Below are positions 16,194-24,000 of a stretch of DNA of 34,314 bases, in pieces. How positions within the stretch are numbered: position 1 is the stretch's first letter; every line of letters begins with the position of its first letter. Origin of the DNA: an uncultured Actinomycetes bacterium (lineage in GTDB: Bacteria; Actinomycetota; Actinomycetes; Nanopelagicales; Nanopelagicaceae); assembly GCA_903922325.1 (NCBI GenBank), contig CAIXTG010000180.1:1-34314 (forward strand). The letters run 5' to 3'. A model generated the notes under the pieces. The model had not been told where the DNA came from. It saw only the letters and a list, made by a program, of their open reading frames with translations, and did no database searches. Both the position numbers and the translations under genes were made by a program.

Positions 16194-17662
16194 TGAGTAC
16201 TGAAACCCAGATTCCTGAATTAGGCGCAGTTGGACTAGCAAGATATTTCTGGCGCCAACTAACCAGCATGCGCACCGCCCTCGTACTGCTGTTATTACTT
16301 GCTTTGGCAGCGATTCCGGGCTCGTTAATCCCGCAAAATGCCCAGAACCCAATGGCAGTATCTGATTATTTTGAAAAGCATAAAACGCTGGCCATCTGGT
16401 TTGAACGTTTTTCACTCTTTGATGTTTATTCATCACCTTGGTTTAGTGCGATTTATATTTTGCTCTTTATCTCGTTAATCGGTTGTGTTTTGCCCAGATC
16501 GTTTGAACATTTGCAGGCATCGCGGGCGTTACCACCTAAGACACCTAAGAACTTAGCGAGATTAGAACATTTTGAATCATGGTCAGCTAATGGAAACGAA
16601 TTAGATACTGCTAAGGCCTGGCTAAAAGCTAAACGGTTTAGAGTTCTAGAAAGCGACGAGAGCATCTCTGCAGAAAAAGGTTACTTACGGGAAACTGGAA
16701 ATCTTTTCTTTCATATTTCGCTGATTCTTATTTTGATTGGCGTTCTTATTGGTGGCTTGTTTGGAGTTCGGGGAAGCGCGATTTTGAGCCAAGGCGAACG
16801 CTTTGTTAATAACGCAACTTCGTATGACACGATTAGTTTCGGTCAGATTACTAGAGAGAATTCGTTACCGCCATTTACGATCAAAGTAGATAAATTTGTT
16901 GCCAAGTACAACACTTTGACAAGTGCTCCTGAAGATTACACGCTTTACGTAACAACAGTTGCCGAACCTGGTGCTACTCCAAAAAAGCAAGTTGTTAAAG
17001 TTAATAGTCCACTCACCTTTGGCAGTACCCGCGTTTATCTGCAAGCGAATGGATACTCCCCAATAGTCACGGTGCAAGATAAAATTGGCAATGTAACTTT
17101 TCAAGGGCCAGTTCCATTCTTGCCCCAAGATGCAAATTTGAGATCGATTGGTGCGATTAAAGTTCCAGACGGAGATCCGCAATTAGGTTTTGTATCCTCA
17201 TTTGTGCCAACTTATGCTCGAGGCGCAGATAAAAGCGCAATTTCAGTATTTCCTGAAGCTTTAGACCCCAAATTGCTCTTCTCTATTTGGCAAGGTGACT
17301 TAGGCCTAGATACCGGAAGACCACAGTCGGTTTATCGCATTGATACTTCAAATATGAAACAGATCGCGCTGGACTCCTTAAAACCTGGGGAGTTCCTGAA
17401 ATTTAGCGAAGGCACAATCACTTTTGAAGATGTGGTGCCGTGGGTAAACCTGCAGATAGTTAGCGATCCCGGCAAGAGTTATTCTCTAATCGGTGGCATA
17501 GTTGCGATCCTTGGCTTATTGGCTTCGCTCTTTACTAGACGCCGACGAATCTGGATTCGAGTTATAGATGGTGAAGTGCAAGTCGCCGGATTAGCTAAGA
17601 ACAGTGCACCTGGTTTGGAAATTGAGATGTCAGAATTTGTAGCTAAGTTGAAAGGAAAATAA
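16193..17662 (+). CDS. resB: Cytochrome c biogenesis protein ResB (Ccs1)
   Basis: ResB/Ccs1 subunit of the system II cytochrome c synthase, 489 residues. Together with CcsB it exports haem and attaches it to apocytochrome c. Membrane helices are seen at about 24-44 (TALVLLLLLALAAIPGSLIP), 75-97 (WFSAIYILLFISLIGCVLP), 160-180 (FFHISLILILIGVLIGGLFG) and 430-447 before the RRRR stop-transfer. A large extracytoplasmic domain lies between the third and last helices, as is usual. The start ATG lies in the TAATG overlap with ccdA. The gene ends directly before the GTG of ccsB. Nothing suggests truncation. Confidence 0.95.
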   Translation: MSTETQIPELGAVGLARYFWRQLTSMRTALVLLLLLALAAIPGSLIPQNAQNPMAVSDYFEKHKTLAIWFERFSLFDVYSSPWFSAIYILLFISLIGCVLPRSFEHLQASRALPPKTPKNLARLEHFESWSANGNELDTAKAWLKAKRFRVLESDESISAEKGYLRETGNLFFHISLILILIGVLIGGLFGVRGSAILSQGERFVNNATSYDTISFGQITRENSLPPFTIKVDKFVAKYNTLTSAPEDYTLYVTTVAEPGATPKKQVVKVNSPLTFGSTRVYLQANGYSPIVTVQDKIGNVTFQGPVPFLPQDANLRSIGAIKVPDGDPQLGFVSSFVPTYARGADKSAISVFPEALDPKLLFSIWQGDLGLDTGRPQSVYRIDTSNMKQIALDSLKPGEFLKFSEGTITFEDVVPWVNLQIVSDPGKSYSLIGGIVAILGLLASLFTRRRRIWIRVIDGEVQVAGLAKNSAPGLEIEMSEFVAKLKGK

Positions 17663-18580
17663 GTGTCAGCACAAGATTGGGCGTACTTATCAAATTACGC
17701 GATCTATTCCGCAATGGTGCTCTTTACTCTTGCTTTCTTTGGCCATGCATATGAAACTGCTTGGGCAGTTCGTACTCCAATAGCTTCAGCTGAAACCGAA
17801 GGTAATCTTGTTGCCAAAACTTTTGATAATTCACGAACTCAGAAAGCAATGCGAATTGCAACTGCGATGATGATTCTTGGTTTTGCATTTCTATTCTTCG
17901 GCGTAATTGCTCGAGGAATATCTGCGGGCCGAGTGCCTTGGGGCAACATGTATGAGTTCTCAATTACTGGCGCTTTAGCGTTTACCGGTGCCTATCTATT
18001 TGCACTCCGCAAATATGATCTGCGATGGCTTGGTGTTTTGGTTTCGTTCTCAGTCCTCTTAACTCTCGGAACTGCGATTACTTTGCTTTATCGACCAAGT
18101 GCACCGCTAGTTCCAGCGCTTAAATCAACTTGGTTGGTGATTCACGTATCTGCTGCGATTATTTCGGGTGGAGTTTTCTTGCTTGCGAATGTAATTGCTG
18201 CGGCTTATCTCTACTTGGACAATATGGAGAGCAAAGGGCCTCGTAAGGTTTGGGCACAACGCCTGCCATCTCTTGAAGTACTAGATCAACTTTCATATCG
18301 CTTGGTTGCATTTGTATTTCCACTCTGGACTTTTGCAGTTATTGCTGGCGCAATTTGGGCCGAAAGCGCATGGGGCCGTTATTGGGGCTGGGATCCAAAA
18401 GAAACTTGGGCCTTCATTACTTGGGTTGCTTACGCGGCATATCTACATGCGCGTGTAACTGTGGGCTGGCGTGGTCGCCGTGCAGCTTGGCTTTGCTTAC
18501 TAGCCGGATCAACTTTCTTGTTTAATTACGTTTATGTAAATGTTTGGGGAACCGGAAAGCACACTTACTCTGGTCTTTAA
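17663..18580 (+). CDS. ccsB: Cytochrome c biogenesis protein CcsB (ResC/CcsA)
   Basis: Haem-handling subunit of system II cytochrome c maturation, 305 residues with about eight membrane helices. The tryptophan-rich WWD-type motif is plain (YWGWDPKETWAFITW, about 232-246), followed by a conserved His (AYLHARVT). Another likely haem-ligand His is in STWLVIHVSAAI (about 157-168). It starts with GTG immediately after the resB TAA, with AAAGGA shortly upstream as a ribosome-binding site. It is the last gene of the PGAM-resA-ccdA-resB-ccsB operon. Its stop lies 3 bp from the stop of the convergent P450 gene, so there is no intergenic terminator. Confidence 0.96.
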   Translation: MSAQDWAYLSNYAIYSAMVLFTLAFFGHAYETAWAVRTPIASAETEGNLVAKTFDNSRTQKAMRIATAMMILGFAFLFFGVIARGISAGRVPWGNMYEFSITGALAFTGAYLFALRKYDLRWLGVLVSFSVLLTLGTAITLLYRPSAPLVPALKSTWLVIHVSAAIISGGVFLLANVIAAAYLYLDNMESKGPRKVWAQRLPSLEVLDQLSYRLVAFVFPLWTFAVIAGAIWAESAWGRYWGWDPKETWAFITWVAYAAYLHARVTVGWRGRRAAWLCLLAGSTFLFNYVYVNVWGTGKHTYSGL

Positions 18581-18583
18581 GTT

Positions 18584-19621
18584 TTATTCACACTTAATTT
18601 GTAGTGAGTGAAAACGACCTGGGTATTGAAACTCTCCGATAGCGTCGAAAGATATTTCTGAAGAAGGCAATATTTCCCAATCAATAACGTTGCGCAAGAA
18701 AGTAGAAACTAGTGCTGCGGTTTCCACTTCGGCAACATGATTTCCAATACAAGTATGTGGACCAAAGCCAAATGCTAAATGTGGATTTCGTTCTCGATGG
18801 ATATTGATTTTATCTGGCTCACTGAAAACTGTTTCGTCAAAGTTTCCAGAGACAAAACTTAAATGATCGTAATCCTTGGGGTCTCGCAATTCTTCAGGCT
18901 TTGCGAGAACATGAGCAGGGACACGTTCCATTCGAGGCAGTGGAGATAAGAATCGCAAAACTTCATGAATTGCTTTGCCCAACTTATCTGGATTTGTTTT
19001 TAAGAATTCGCGATCTTGGGTTGCGGTTGCTAAATGCCAAATCATTCCGGTCATTAATTTAACTACTGTGTCACGGCCGCCAGCCAAAAGCACATTTGCT
19101 ATTCCATACATCTCGGTACGTGTTATTGGTTCACCATCGAGTTTTAAATGAGAAATAAAAGTCCAGGTATTTTCTTCATCAGAATTCTCGGCCTCGTCAA
19201 AGACAGATTTCAAATACCTATCTAAGTGTTCTCCGCTACGACCGGTTGGCGTAGTTATCCAGACATCGGCCCCCCATGAGAGCCATTCTGATACATCTTG
19301 CGGACGGTTGTAGATGACGCCTAAGCAGTGCCCAACCATTGGAAGAGCTACTTCAGAGACGAAATCTCCGCCACCTTTTTTAATAAATCCCGTGATGAGA
19401 TTGTTAGCAATTGCTTCAAATTCCGGAATCATCTTTTCGATTTTTGGTTTTACGAAAAGTGGGCTTAAAGCTGTGCGGAATAAGTGATGTCTTGGCGGGT
19501 CAACTTCAAGCGGAATTTGTCGGTAAGTTCGTACGTCACGGTCACCTTGCAAATCAGATGAATAATTCTCAGTGTCTCTTGCAGCCGAACGGACATTTGC
19601 ATGTCCAATTACTTCGCTCAT
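18584..19621 (-). CDS. Cytochrome P450, short N-terminus
   Basis: Haem monooxygenase with the full set of core motifs: DPPRHHLFR (41-49), I-helix oxygen-activation motif AGGRDT (180-185), K-helix ExxR (E220-R223) and haem-ligand loop FGFGPHTCIG (284-293, C291). At 345 residues it is about 50-60 shorter than typical bacterial CYPs (near 400). The missing part is the N-terminal A-helix and first-sheet region, since the protein begins at the segment that aligns with the family VxxHxDV...FSS stretch. The ATG at 19621 seems genuine: TAGTTT lies exactly 6 nt upstream, and the divergent GH125 promoter occupies the bases beyond. Soluble; redox partners are not encoded nearby. Substrate is unknown. 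Confidence 0.9.
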   Translation of the reverse strand: MSEVIGHANVRSAARDTENYSSDLQGDRDVRTYRQIPLEVDPPRHHLFRTALSPLFVKPKIEKMIPEFEAIANNLITGFIKKGGGDFVSEVALPMVGHCLGVIYNRPQDVSEWLSWGADVWITTPTGRSGEHLDRYLKSVFDEAENSDEENTWTFISHLKLDGEPITRTEMYGIANVLLAGGRDTVVKLMTGMIWHLATATQDREFLKTNPDKLGKAIHEVLRFLSPLPRMERVPAHVLAKPEELRDPKDYDHLSFVSGNFDETVFSEPDKINIHRERNPHLAFGFGPHTCIGNHVAEVETAALVSTFLRNVIDWEILPSSEISFDAIGEFQYPGRFHSLQIKCE

Positions 19622-19627
19622 TCAAAT

Positions 19628-19633
19628 AAACTA
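19628..19633 (-). promoter_or_regulatory. -10 box of the P450 gene
   Basis: TAGTTT on the minus strand, exactly 6 nt before ATG 19621. It shares bases 19632-19633 with the opposing -10 box of the GH125 gene. Confidence 0.55.
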
Positions 19634-19637
19634 CCAT
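19632..19637 (+). promoter_or_regulatory. -10 box of the GH125 gene
   Basis: TACCAT exactly 6 nt before ATG 19644. It supports that start and overlaps the P450 -10 box by two bases. Confidence 0.55.
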
Positions 19638-19643
19638 TTGAGC

Positions 19644-20915
19644 ATGCATGTAACAGGCCTGCAAATACCTAATGCGATAACAAAATCGCTACAAATTCTC
19701 GCAGGCAAGGTATCTGAAACTAGGTACAAGCTAGCGGAAGGCGCAATCGAACGCCTTTTTTCCAGCACACTAACCAGAGCAACTGATGGAACGATCTTTG
19801 TTATAACCGGAGATATTCCAGCTATGTGGTTGCGGGATTCAACTTGGCAAGTAAGACCATTGCTTGCTGCAGCAAATGATTTAGAAGTGGCGCAATTAAT
19901 TGCTGATGTTTCAAAACGACAAATCGAATTTGTCCTTACAGATCCTTACGCAAATGCATTTAATCCGACCCCAGATGGAAATTGTTGGCATAAAGATTTT
20001 CCAGATCAGAGTCCGTGGGTTTTTGAACGCAAGTTTGAGTTAGATTCGTTAGCAGCAGTCTTAGATTTGGCCATCAGGCTTTACCTTGAAGGTGGTTTCA
20101 CCAATCACTTTACTGATCGATTCAATGATGCTGTTGTCGTGATTTTGAATTTATTGGAACGTGAACAGAACCATGATCCGAACACATATAGATTCGAGCG
20201 ACAAGATGTGCGAGATTTTGACTTCTTAAGTCATGGTGGTTATGGCTCAACAGTTGCCTATACGGGGATGATCTGGAGTGGGTTTAGGCCAAGTGATGAT
20301 GCCTGCAAATATGGTTATTTAATTCCGGCTAACGCTCATATGGCAAAGGTTTTAGAGCAATTGGCCCAACTGCCGGATGAAGTATTTTCTGATCAAGCTA
20401 GCAAAGATCGAGCGCTGAAAATCAGTGGTGAAATCAAGACAGGGATAGAAAAATTTGGCTTAGTCGAGTTTGAAGGTAAGCAGATATTTGCTTATGAATG
20501 TGATGGGCTAGGAAATTACTTACTTCAAGACGATGCAAACATCCCTAGTTTGCTATCTCTGCCGTACTTAGGAATCTGTACTGAGTCTGATGTCCTTTAC
20601 TTGAATACTCGCGAATTTATCCTGAGTTCAAGCAATCCATATTTTTTTAGTGGCGAAGTTCTAGCTGGCTTGGGTTCTCAGCACACGCCTGAAAACCAAG
20701 TTTGGCCGCTCGGGATTGCGATGCAGGGAATAACAAGTACTTCAGCAGCTGAAATTGAAAGCTGTCTGCAGTACTTAGAAAATAGCCATGCAGGGACGAA
20801 TCAAATGCATGAATCTGTGGGAAAAGATGATCCGAGTATTTTCACCAGAGCGTGGTTTTCTTGGGCTGACATGACTTTCTATCACTTGCTCTTGAAATCT
20901 GTTAACTTGATTTAA
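19644..20915 (+). CDS. GH125 glycoside hydrolase, exo-alpha-1,6-mannosidase-like
   Basis: Glycoside hydrolase family 125 (formerly DUF1237), inverting exo-alpha-mannosidases, 423 residues. Signature segments are GDIPAMWLRDSTWQVRPLL (56-74), WVFERKFELDSL, YGSTVAYTGMIWSGFRPSDD (the general acid is D218 or D219), DGLGNYLLQDDANIPSLLSL and MHESVGKDD (probable base E390). There is no signal peptide, so it acts in the cytoplasm on imported or stored mannosides, perhaps manno-oligosaccharides from glycoproteins or algal glycans; the substrate is inferred. I chose the start at 19644 rather than the upstream ATG at 19572, which would overlap the P450 gene. TACCAT is exactly 6 nt before 19644. The 3' end overlaps the decarboxylase gene by 14 bp. 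Confidence 0.9.
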   Translation: MHVTGLQIPNAITKSLQILAGKVSETRYKLAEGAIERLFSSTLTRATDGTIFVITGDIPAMWLRDSTWQVRPLLAAANDLEVAQLIADVSKRQIEFVLTDPYANAFNPTPDGNCWHKDFPDQSPWVFERKFELDSLAAVLDLAIRLYLEGGFTNHFTDRFNDAVVVILNLLEREQNHDPNTYRFERQDVRDFDFLSHGGYGSTVAYTGMIWSGFRPSDDACKYGYLIPANAHMAKVLEQLAQLPDEVFSDQASKDRALKISGEIKTGIEKFGLVEFEGKQIFAYECDGLGNYLLQDDANIPSLLSLPYLGICTESDVLYLNTREFILSSSNPYFFSGEVLAGLGSQHTPENQVWPLGIAMQGITSTSAAEIESCLQYLENSHAGTNQMHESVGKDDPSIFTRAWFSWADMTFYHLLLKSVNLI

Positions 20916-22347
20916 CTACGCGATAACTTTGCAACGTTGGGTCTGTTGCATAAGCAATTCGCACACCGGCTGCTTTATTTGCAGCTAAGCCAGTTAAAAT
21001 CTCTTTAGTTAAAACTTCACCAGGTGCTACTACTGCAACACCAGGCGGGTAAGGTGCAATCAAATCTGCTGATATTCGACCTTCAGCACTTTGGTCCGCG
21101 ACCATTTCAGTATCGGCAAAGTAGGCATCGCGCATGGATATACCAATTTGTGGAACTACCGACCAACTTAGCGCTGTTGCTGACTCACGAGGCGCGCTAG
21201 CTAGCTTCTGCAGAATTGGGAGCAGCGAATTACTTAGTTCAGCAAAACTTTCCGCATCATCAGCCAAAGTAGCCAAGAAAACCACTGTGTCACGATCAGC
21301 CATCTCAACTCTGATGTTTGCTTTCAATAACTCATTTTCAATCTCCACGCCAGAAGTGCCCAACTGATTAGCTCGAAGCACAATCTTTACTGGATCAAAG
21401 CGACCAGTGGCGAAATCACCGGGGGATAAGAAGATAGGGCGATCGAAATTAGCTGAAATGTCGGCTTTAAACTTTGACACGTTTTCAATTAATTGACTCA
21501 ATAAATCTTGGCCGCGATGTTGCAAAAGTGCGCGGCAACCGTCGATGGATGCAAGCGGTGCGCCAGCAGGTGAAGTTGTGTGAGTCGTTTCAAAACTTTG
21601 TTCTAAGCGATCTAGGTTTAAGAATTCGCCACGAGCAACTAAAAGCGCCGAGGCACTGAACCCAGGTAAAGCTTTGTGGGTACTGGTGATTAAGGCATCT
21701 GCGCCAAGTTGCAGTACATGCTTTGGTAAATCATTTTGGAAACCAAAGTGAGCACCCCAAGCAGCATCGATAACTACCGGGATTTTATGCTCGTGAGCTT
21801 TGCTTATTAACTCAGGTAATTGCGAAATAGTTCCAAGATAACCAGGTTCAGTCAGCAATAAAGCGATTGGTTTTTGCGGCAGTACACGTTCAAGTTCAGA
21901 AAGCGGAATTCCAGTTGGTACACCAGTTGCTGCATCAATTTCGGGAGCTAACCAAATGGGTTCTAGCCCAGCTAATACCAAAGCACTTAGAACAGAGCGA
22001 TGTGCGGTACGTGCAACTGCAATTTTGTCACCAGGTTTACCGAGCGCCAAGATGACTGCTTGGTTAACGTGAGTTGAACCGCCAGTTGAGAAGCGTACGT
22101 AATCGCCACCCCATAATTTAGCTGCGAGTGATTCAGCGCTTTTTAAGGTTTGGTTCGTTAATTTAATTTCATCTAAGCCACCATAGAGAGGTGTATCGCC
22201 ATCAACTACTGCGCCTAAACCTAAATCGAGTTTGCTGGCACGTTGCTTATGACCTGGGATCGTGAACGGAGTTCGAGTTACTTCGAAGTAACGTAGGTAC
22301 GCATCTAAGAGCGGAGCATCTTCGCGCAGCGCTTTGAGGTAGGTCAT
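20902..22347 (-). CDS. Orn/Lys/Arg decarboxylase-family PLP enzyme
   Basis: Fold-type I PLP-dependent decarboxylase of 481 residues, of the short Bacillus SpeA/YaaO-like type. The Schiff-base lysine is K225 in TSTHKALPGFSA. Cofactor contacts include STGGSTHVNQA (87-97), VARTAHRSVLSALVLAG and VVIDAAWGAHFG (D194). The C-terminal domain carries IAPYPPGVAVVAPGE, a family signature. It probably decarboxylates arginine, ornithine or lysine to a polyamine or cadaverine; which one is not visible from sequence. It is divergent from a GABA-type aminotransferase 57 bp away, which could link the two in polyamine/GABA metabolism (inference). The ATG at 22347 has TAGGCT 7 nt upstream. Confidence 0.9.
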   Translation of the reverse strand: MTYLKALREDAPLLDAYLRYFEVTRTPFTIPGHKQRASKLDLGLGAVVDGDTPLYGGLDEIKLTNQTLKSAESLAAKLWGGDYVRFSTGGSTHVNQAVILALGKPGDKIAVARTAHRSVLSALVLAGLEPIWLAPEIDAATGVPTGIPLSELERVLPQKPIALLLTEPGYLGTISQLPELISKAHEHKIPVVIDAAWGAHFGFQNDLPKHVLQLGADALITSTHKALPGFSASALLVARGEFLNLDRLEQSFETTHTTSPAGAPLASIDGCRALLQHRGQDLLSQLIENVSKFKADISANFDRPIFLSPGDFATGRFDPVKIVLRANQLGTSGVEIENELLKANIRVEMADRDTVVFLATLADDAESFAELSNSLLPILQKLASAPRESATALSWSVVPQIGISMRDAYFADTEMVADQSAEGRISADLIAPYPPGVAVVAPGEVLTKEILTGLAANKAAGVRIAYATDPTLQSYRVVKSS

Positions 22348-22354
22348 AGCCGCA

Positions 22355-22360
22355 AGCCTA
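22355..22360 (-). promoter_or_regulatory. -10 box of the decarboxylase gene
   Basis: TAGGCT on the minus strand, 7 nt before ATG 22347. No Shine-Dalgarno is seen. Confidence 0.5.
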
Positions 22361-22392
22361 ACTTCAAGGCGCCCCGATCGGAAATATGGCCT

Positions 22393-22398
22393 TAGACT
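22393..22398 (+). promoter_or_regulatory. -10 box of the gabT-like gene
   Basis: TAGACT exactly 6 nt before ATG 22405. Leaderless start likely. Confidence 0.57.
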
Positions 22399-22404
22399 TT
22401 ACTC

Positions 22405-23745
22405 ATGACCGTACTTACTTCAGTTCCTCAGCAACGCCTCTTGGTTACAGAGATTCCTGGACCAAAATCAAAGGCGGAGATACAGCGACGTAGCGAAGAA
22501 GTATCTGGCGGATTGGGAATTGCATTTCCGGCAGTTATTGCAAGTACTGGTGGTGCAATTCTGGTTGACCTAGATGGCAATCAGATCATCGACATGGCTG
22601 CAGGTATCGGCGTAACAAATGTTGGCAATAGTGCACAGCGCGTTGTTGATCGCGTGATCGAACAAGTACAAGCTTTTTCTCATACTTGTTTCACTGTTGT
22701 TCCTTATCAGGGATATATCGATGTTTGCGCAAAACTAAACGCACATACTCCAGGTACTCATAAGAAGAAGTCAGTTTTAGTTAACTCAGGTGCGGAAGCA
22801 GTTGAGAACGCTGTAAAGATTGCGCGTCACGCAACTAAGCGTCAAGCAATTGTAGTTTTTGAACACGCATATCACGGTCGTACTAATTTAACGATGGCAC
22901 TAACAGCCAAGAACATGCCTTACAAAGAAGGTTTTGGTCCATTTGCTAACGAGATCTATCGCATGCCAATGCCTTATGAACTTCGTTGGTTAGGCGATAA
23001 AGCCACGATCACCAAAGATGCGCTAGAAGAGATTGAACATAAGATCGAAAAAGAGATTGGCGCTAAAAATGTAGCGGCAATTTTGATCGAACCTATTCAA
23101 GGTGAAGGTGGCTTCATTGTTCCGCCTAAGGGATTCTTGCCTGGGTTATCAAAGTATTGCGCTGACAACGGCATAATTTTTATCGCCGATGAAGTTCAAA
23201 CTGGTTTTGCCCGTACTGGAAATATGTTTGCAGTTGAAGACGAAAATGTAGTTCCAGACATGATCATCACTGCAAAGGGTATTGCTGGCGGTTTGCCGCT
23301 TGCAGCAGATACTGGTCGCGCCGAAATTATGGATGCAATCCATGTCAGTGGCCTCGGCGGAACATACGGTGGAAACCCAGTTGCTTGCGCCGCCTCACTT
23401 GGTGTCTTTGAAACAATTGAAGAAGATGGCTTAATTCAACGCGCTCGCGAAGTTGGCGAGATTCTAGGAACTTCACTTCGCGCGCTTGCTGCAAAATATC
23501 CAATCATTGCCGAAGTTCGTGGTCGTGGTGCGATGCAAGCTATCGAATTAGTTAAGCCTGGTTCGCTTGATCCAAATTCTGAAGCGATGACAAAGGTAAT
23601 TAACTACTGCGCAAAGAAAGGTGTCTTGCTACTTTCAGCCGGCACTTATTCAAATGTAATTCGGTTCTTGCCACCAATTGTTATCTCTGATGAATTGCTA
23701 CTTGATGCAATGAGCGTTCTTGATGAGGCTTTCGCTTCGCTTTAA
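22405..23745 (+). CDS. gabT: 4-aminobutyrate aminotransferase-like, class III
   Basis: Class III PLP aminotransferase of 446 residues, closest by eye to actinobacterial GABA transaminase. It has VNSGAEAVENAVKIAR (PLP phosphate site, about 126-141), YHGRTNLTMALTAK, IEPIQGEGGF (229-238), the PLP ring partner in ADEVQTGFARTG (D262) and the lysine K291 in TAKGIAGGLPLA. The likely reaction is GABA plus 2-oxoglutarate to succinate semialdehyde plus glutamate, but related enzymes use putrescine or other omega-amino acids, so the symbol is provisional. No succinate semialdehyde dehydrogenase gene is nearby. TAGACT lies exactly 6 nt before the ATG, suggesting leaderless mRNA. The stop codon shares the palindrome TTAA with the stop of the convergent PLDc_N gene. 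Confidence 0.88.
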   Translation: MTVLTSVPQQRLLVTEIPGPKSKAEIQRRSEEVSGGLGIAFPAVIASTGGAILVDLDGNQIIDMAAGIGVTNVGNSAQRVVDRVIEQVQAFSHTCFTVVPYQGYIDVCAKLNAHTPGTHKKKSVLVNSGAEAVENAVKIARHATKRQAIVVFEHAYHGRTNLTMALTAKNMPYKEGFGPFANEIYRMPMPYELRWLGDKATITKDALEEIEHKIEKEIGAKNVAAILIEPIQGEGGFIVPPKGFLPGLSKYCADNGIIFIADEVQTGFARTGNMFAVEDENVVPDMIITAKGIAGGLPLAADTGRAEIMDAIHVSGLGGTYGGNPVACAASLGVFETIEEDGLIQRAREVGEILGTSLRALAAKYPIIAEVRGRGAMQAIELVKPGSLDPNSEAMTKVINYCAKKGVLLLSAGTYSNVIRFLPPIVISDELLLDAMSVLDEAFASL

Positions 23746-23996
23746 AGACCACGCAAGAAATCAGGATCATCATCTGGTGCAATTGAACGCTTTGGTTTTT
23801 TCCCACCACCGCCAGGACGCTTTGGTCGCCCAGCGATCAAATAAGCAACTGCGCCAAGAGTTGGAACCAGAACAATAATTATTAGCCAGCCCCAACGAGG
23901 TAGCGAACGAACATCGCTATCTTCACGTTGTGCACAATCGATTAACCCATAAAGCTGGATACCAATTGTAAGAACTATGAAAAGTACTCTGGTCAT
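23742..23996 (-). CDS. PLDc_N-domain small membrane protein
   Basis: An 84-residue integral membrane protein with two helices: the first about 4-20 (VLFIVLTIGIQLYGLIDC), the second about 36-55 (GWLIIIVLVPTLGAVAYLIA). Between and after them are the conserved residues of the phospholipase D N-terminal transmembrane family: D19-C, the polar loop, RWGW, P45-T-L-G and the YLIAGRPKR end. The tail is Gly/Lys-rich and acidic at the end. Such stand-alone PLDc_N proteins are common near menA in actinobacteria but have no proven function. It sits 4 bp after the menA stop. TAAACT, which overlaps the last menA codons, lies exactly 6 nt before its ATG. Its stop overlaps gabT's stop by 4 bp. Confidence 0.85.
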   Translation of the reverse strand: MTRVLFIVLTIGIQLYGLIDCAQREDSDVRSLPRWGWLIIIVLVPTLGAVAYLIAGRPKRPGGGGKKPKRSIAPDDDPDFLRGL

Positions 23997-24000
23997 GGGT

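Noticed and set aside
19572..19643. Upstream in-frame start for the GH125 gene
   Set aside because: It would overlap the P450 coding region, and the added residues are P450 antisense. The 6-nt TACCAT box supports 19644.
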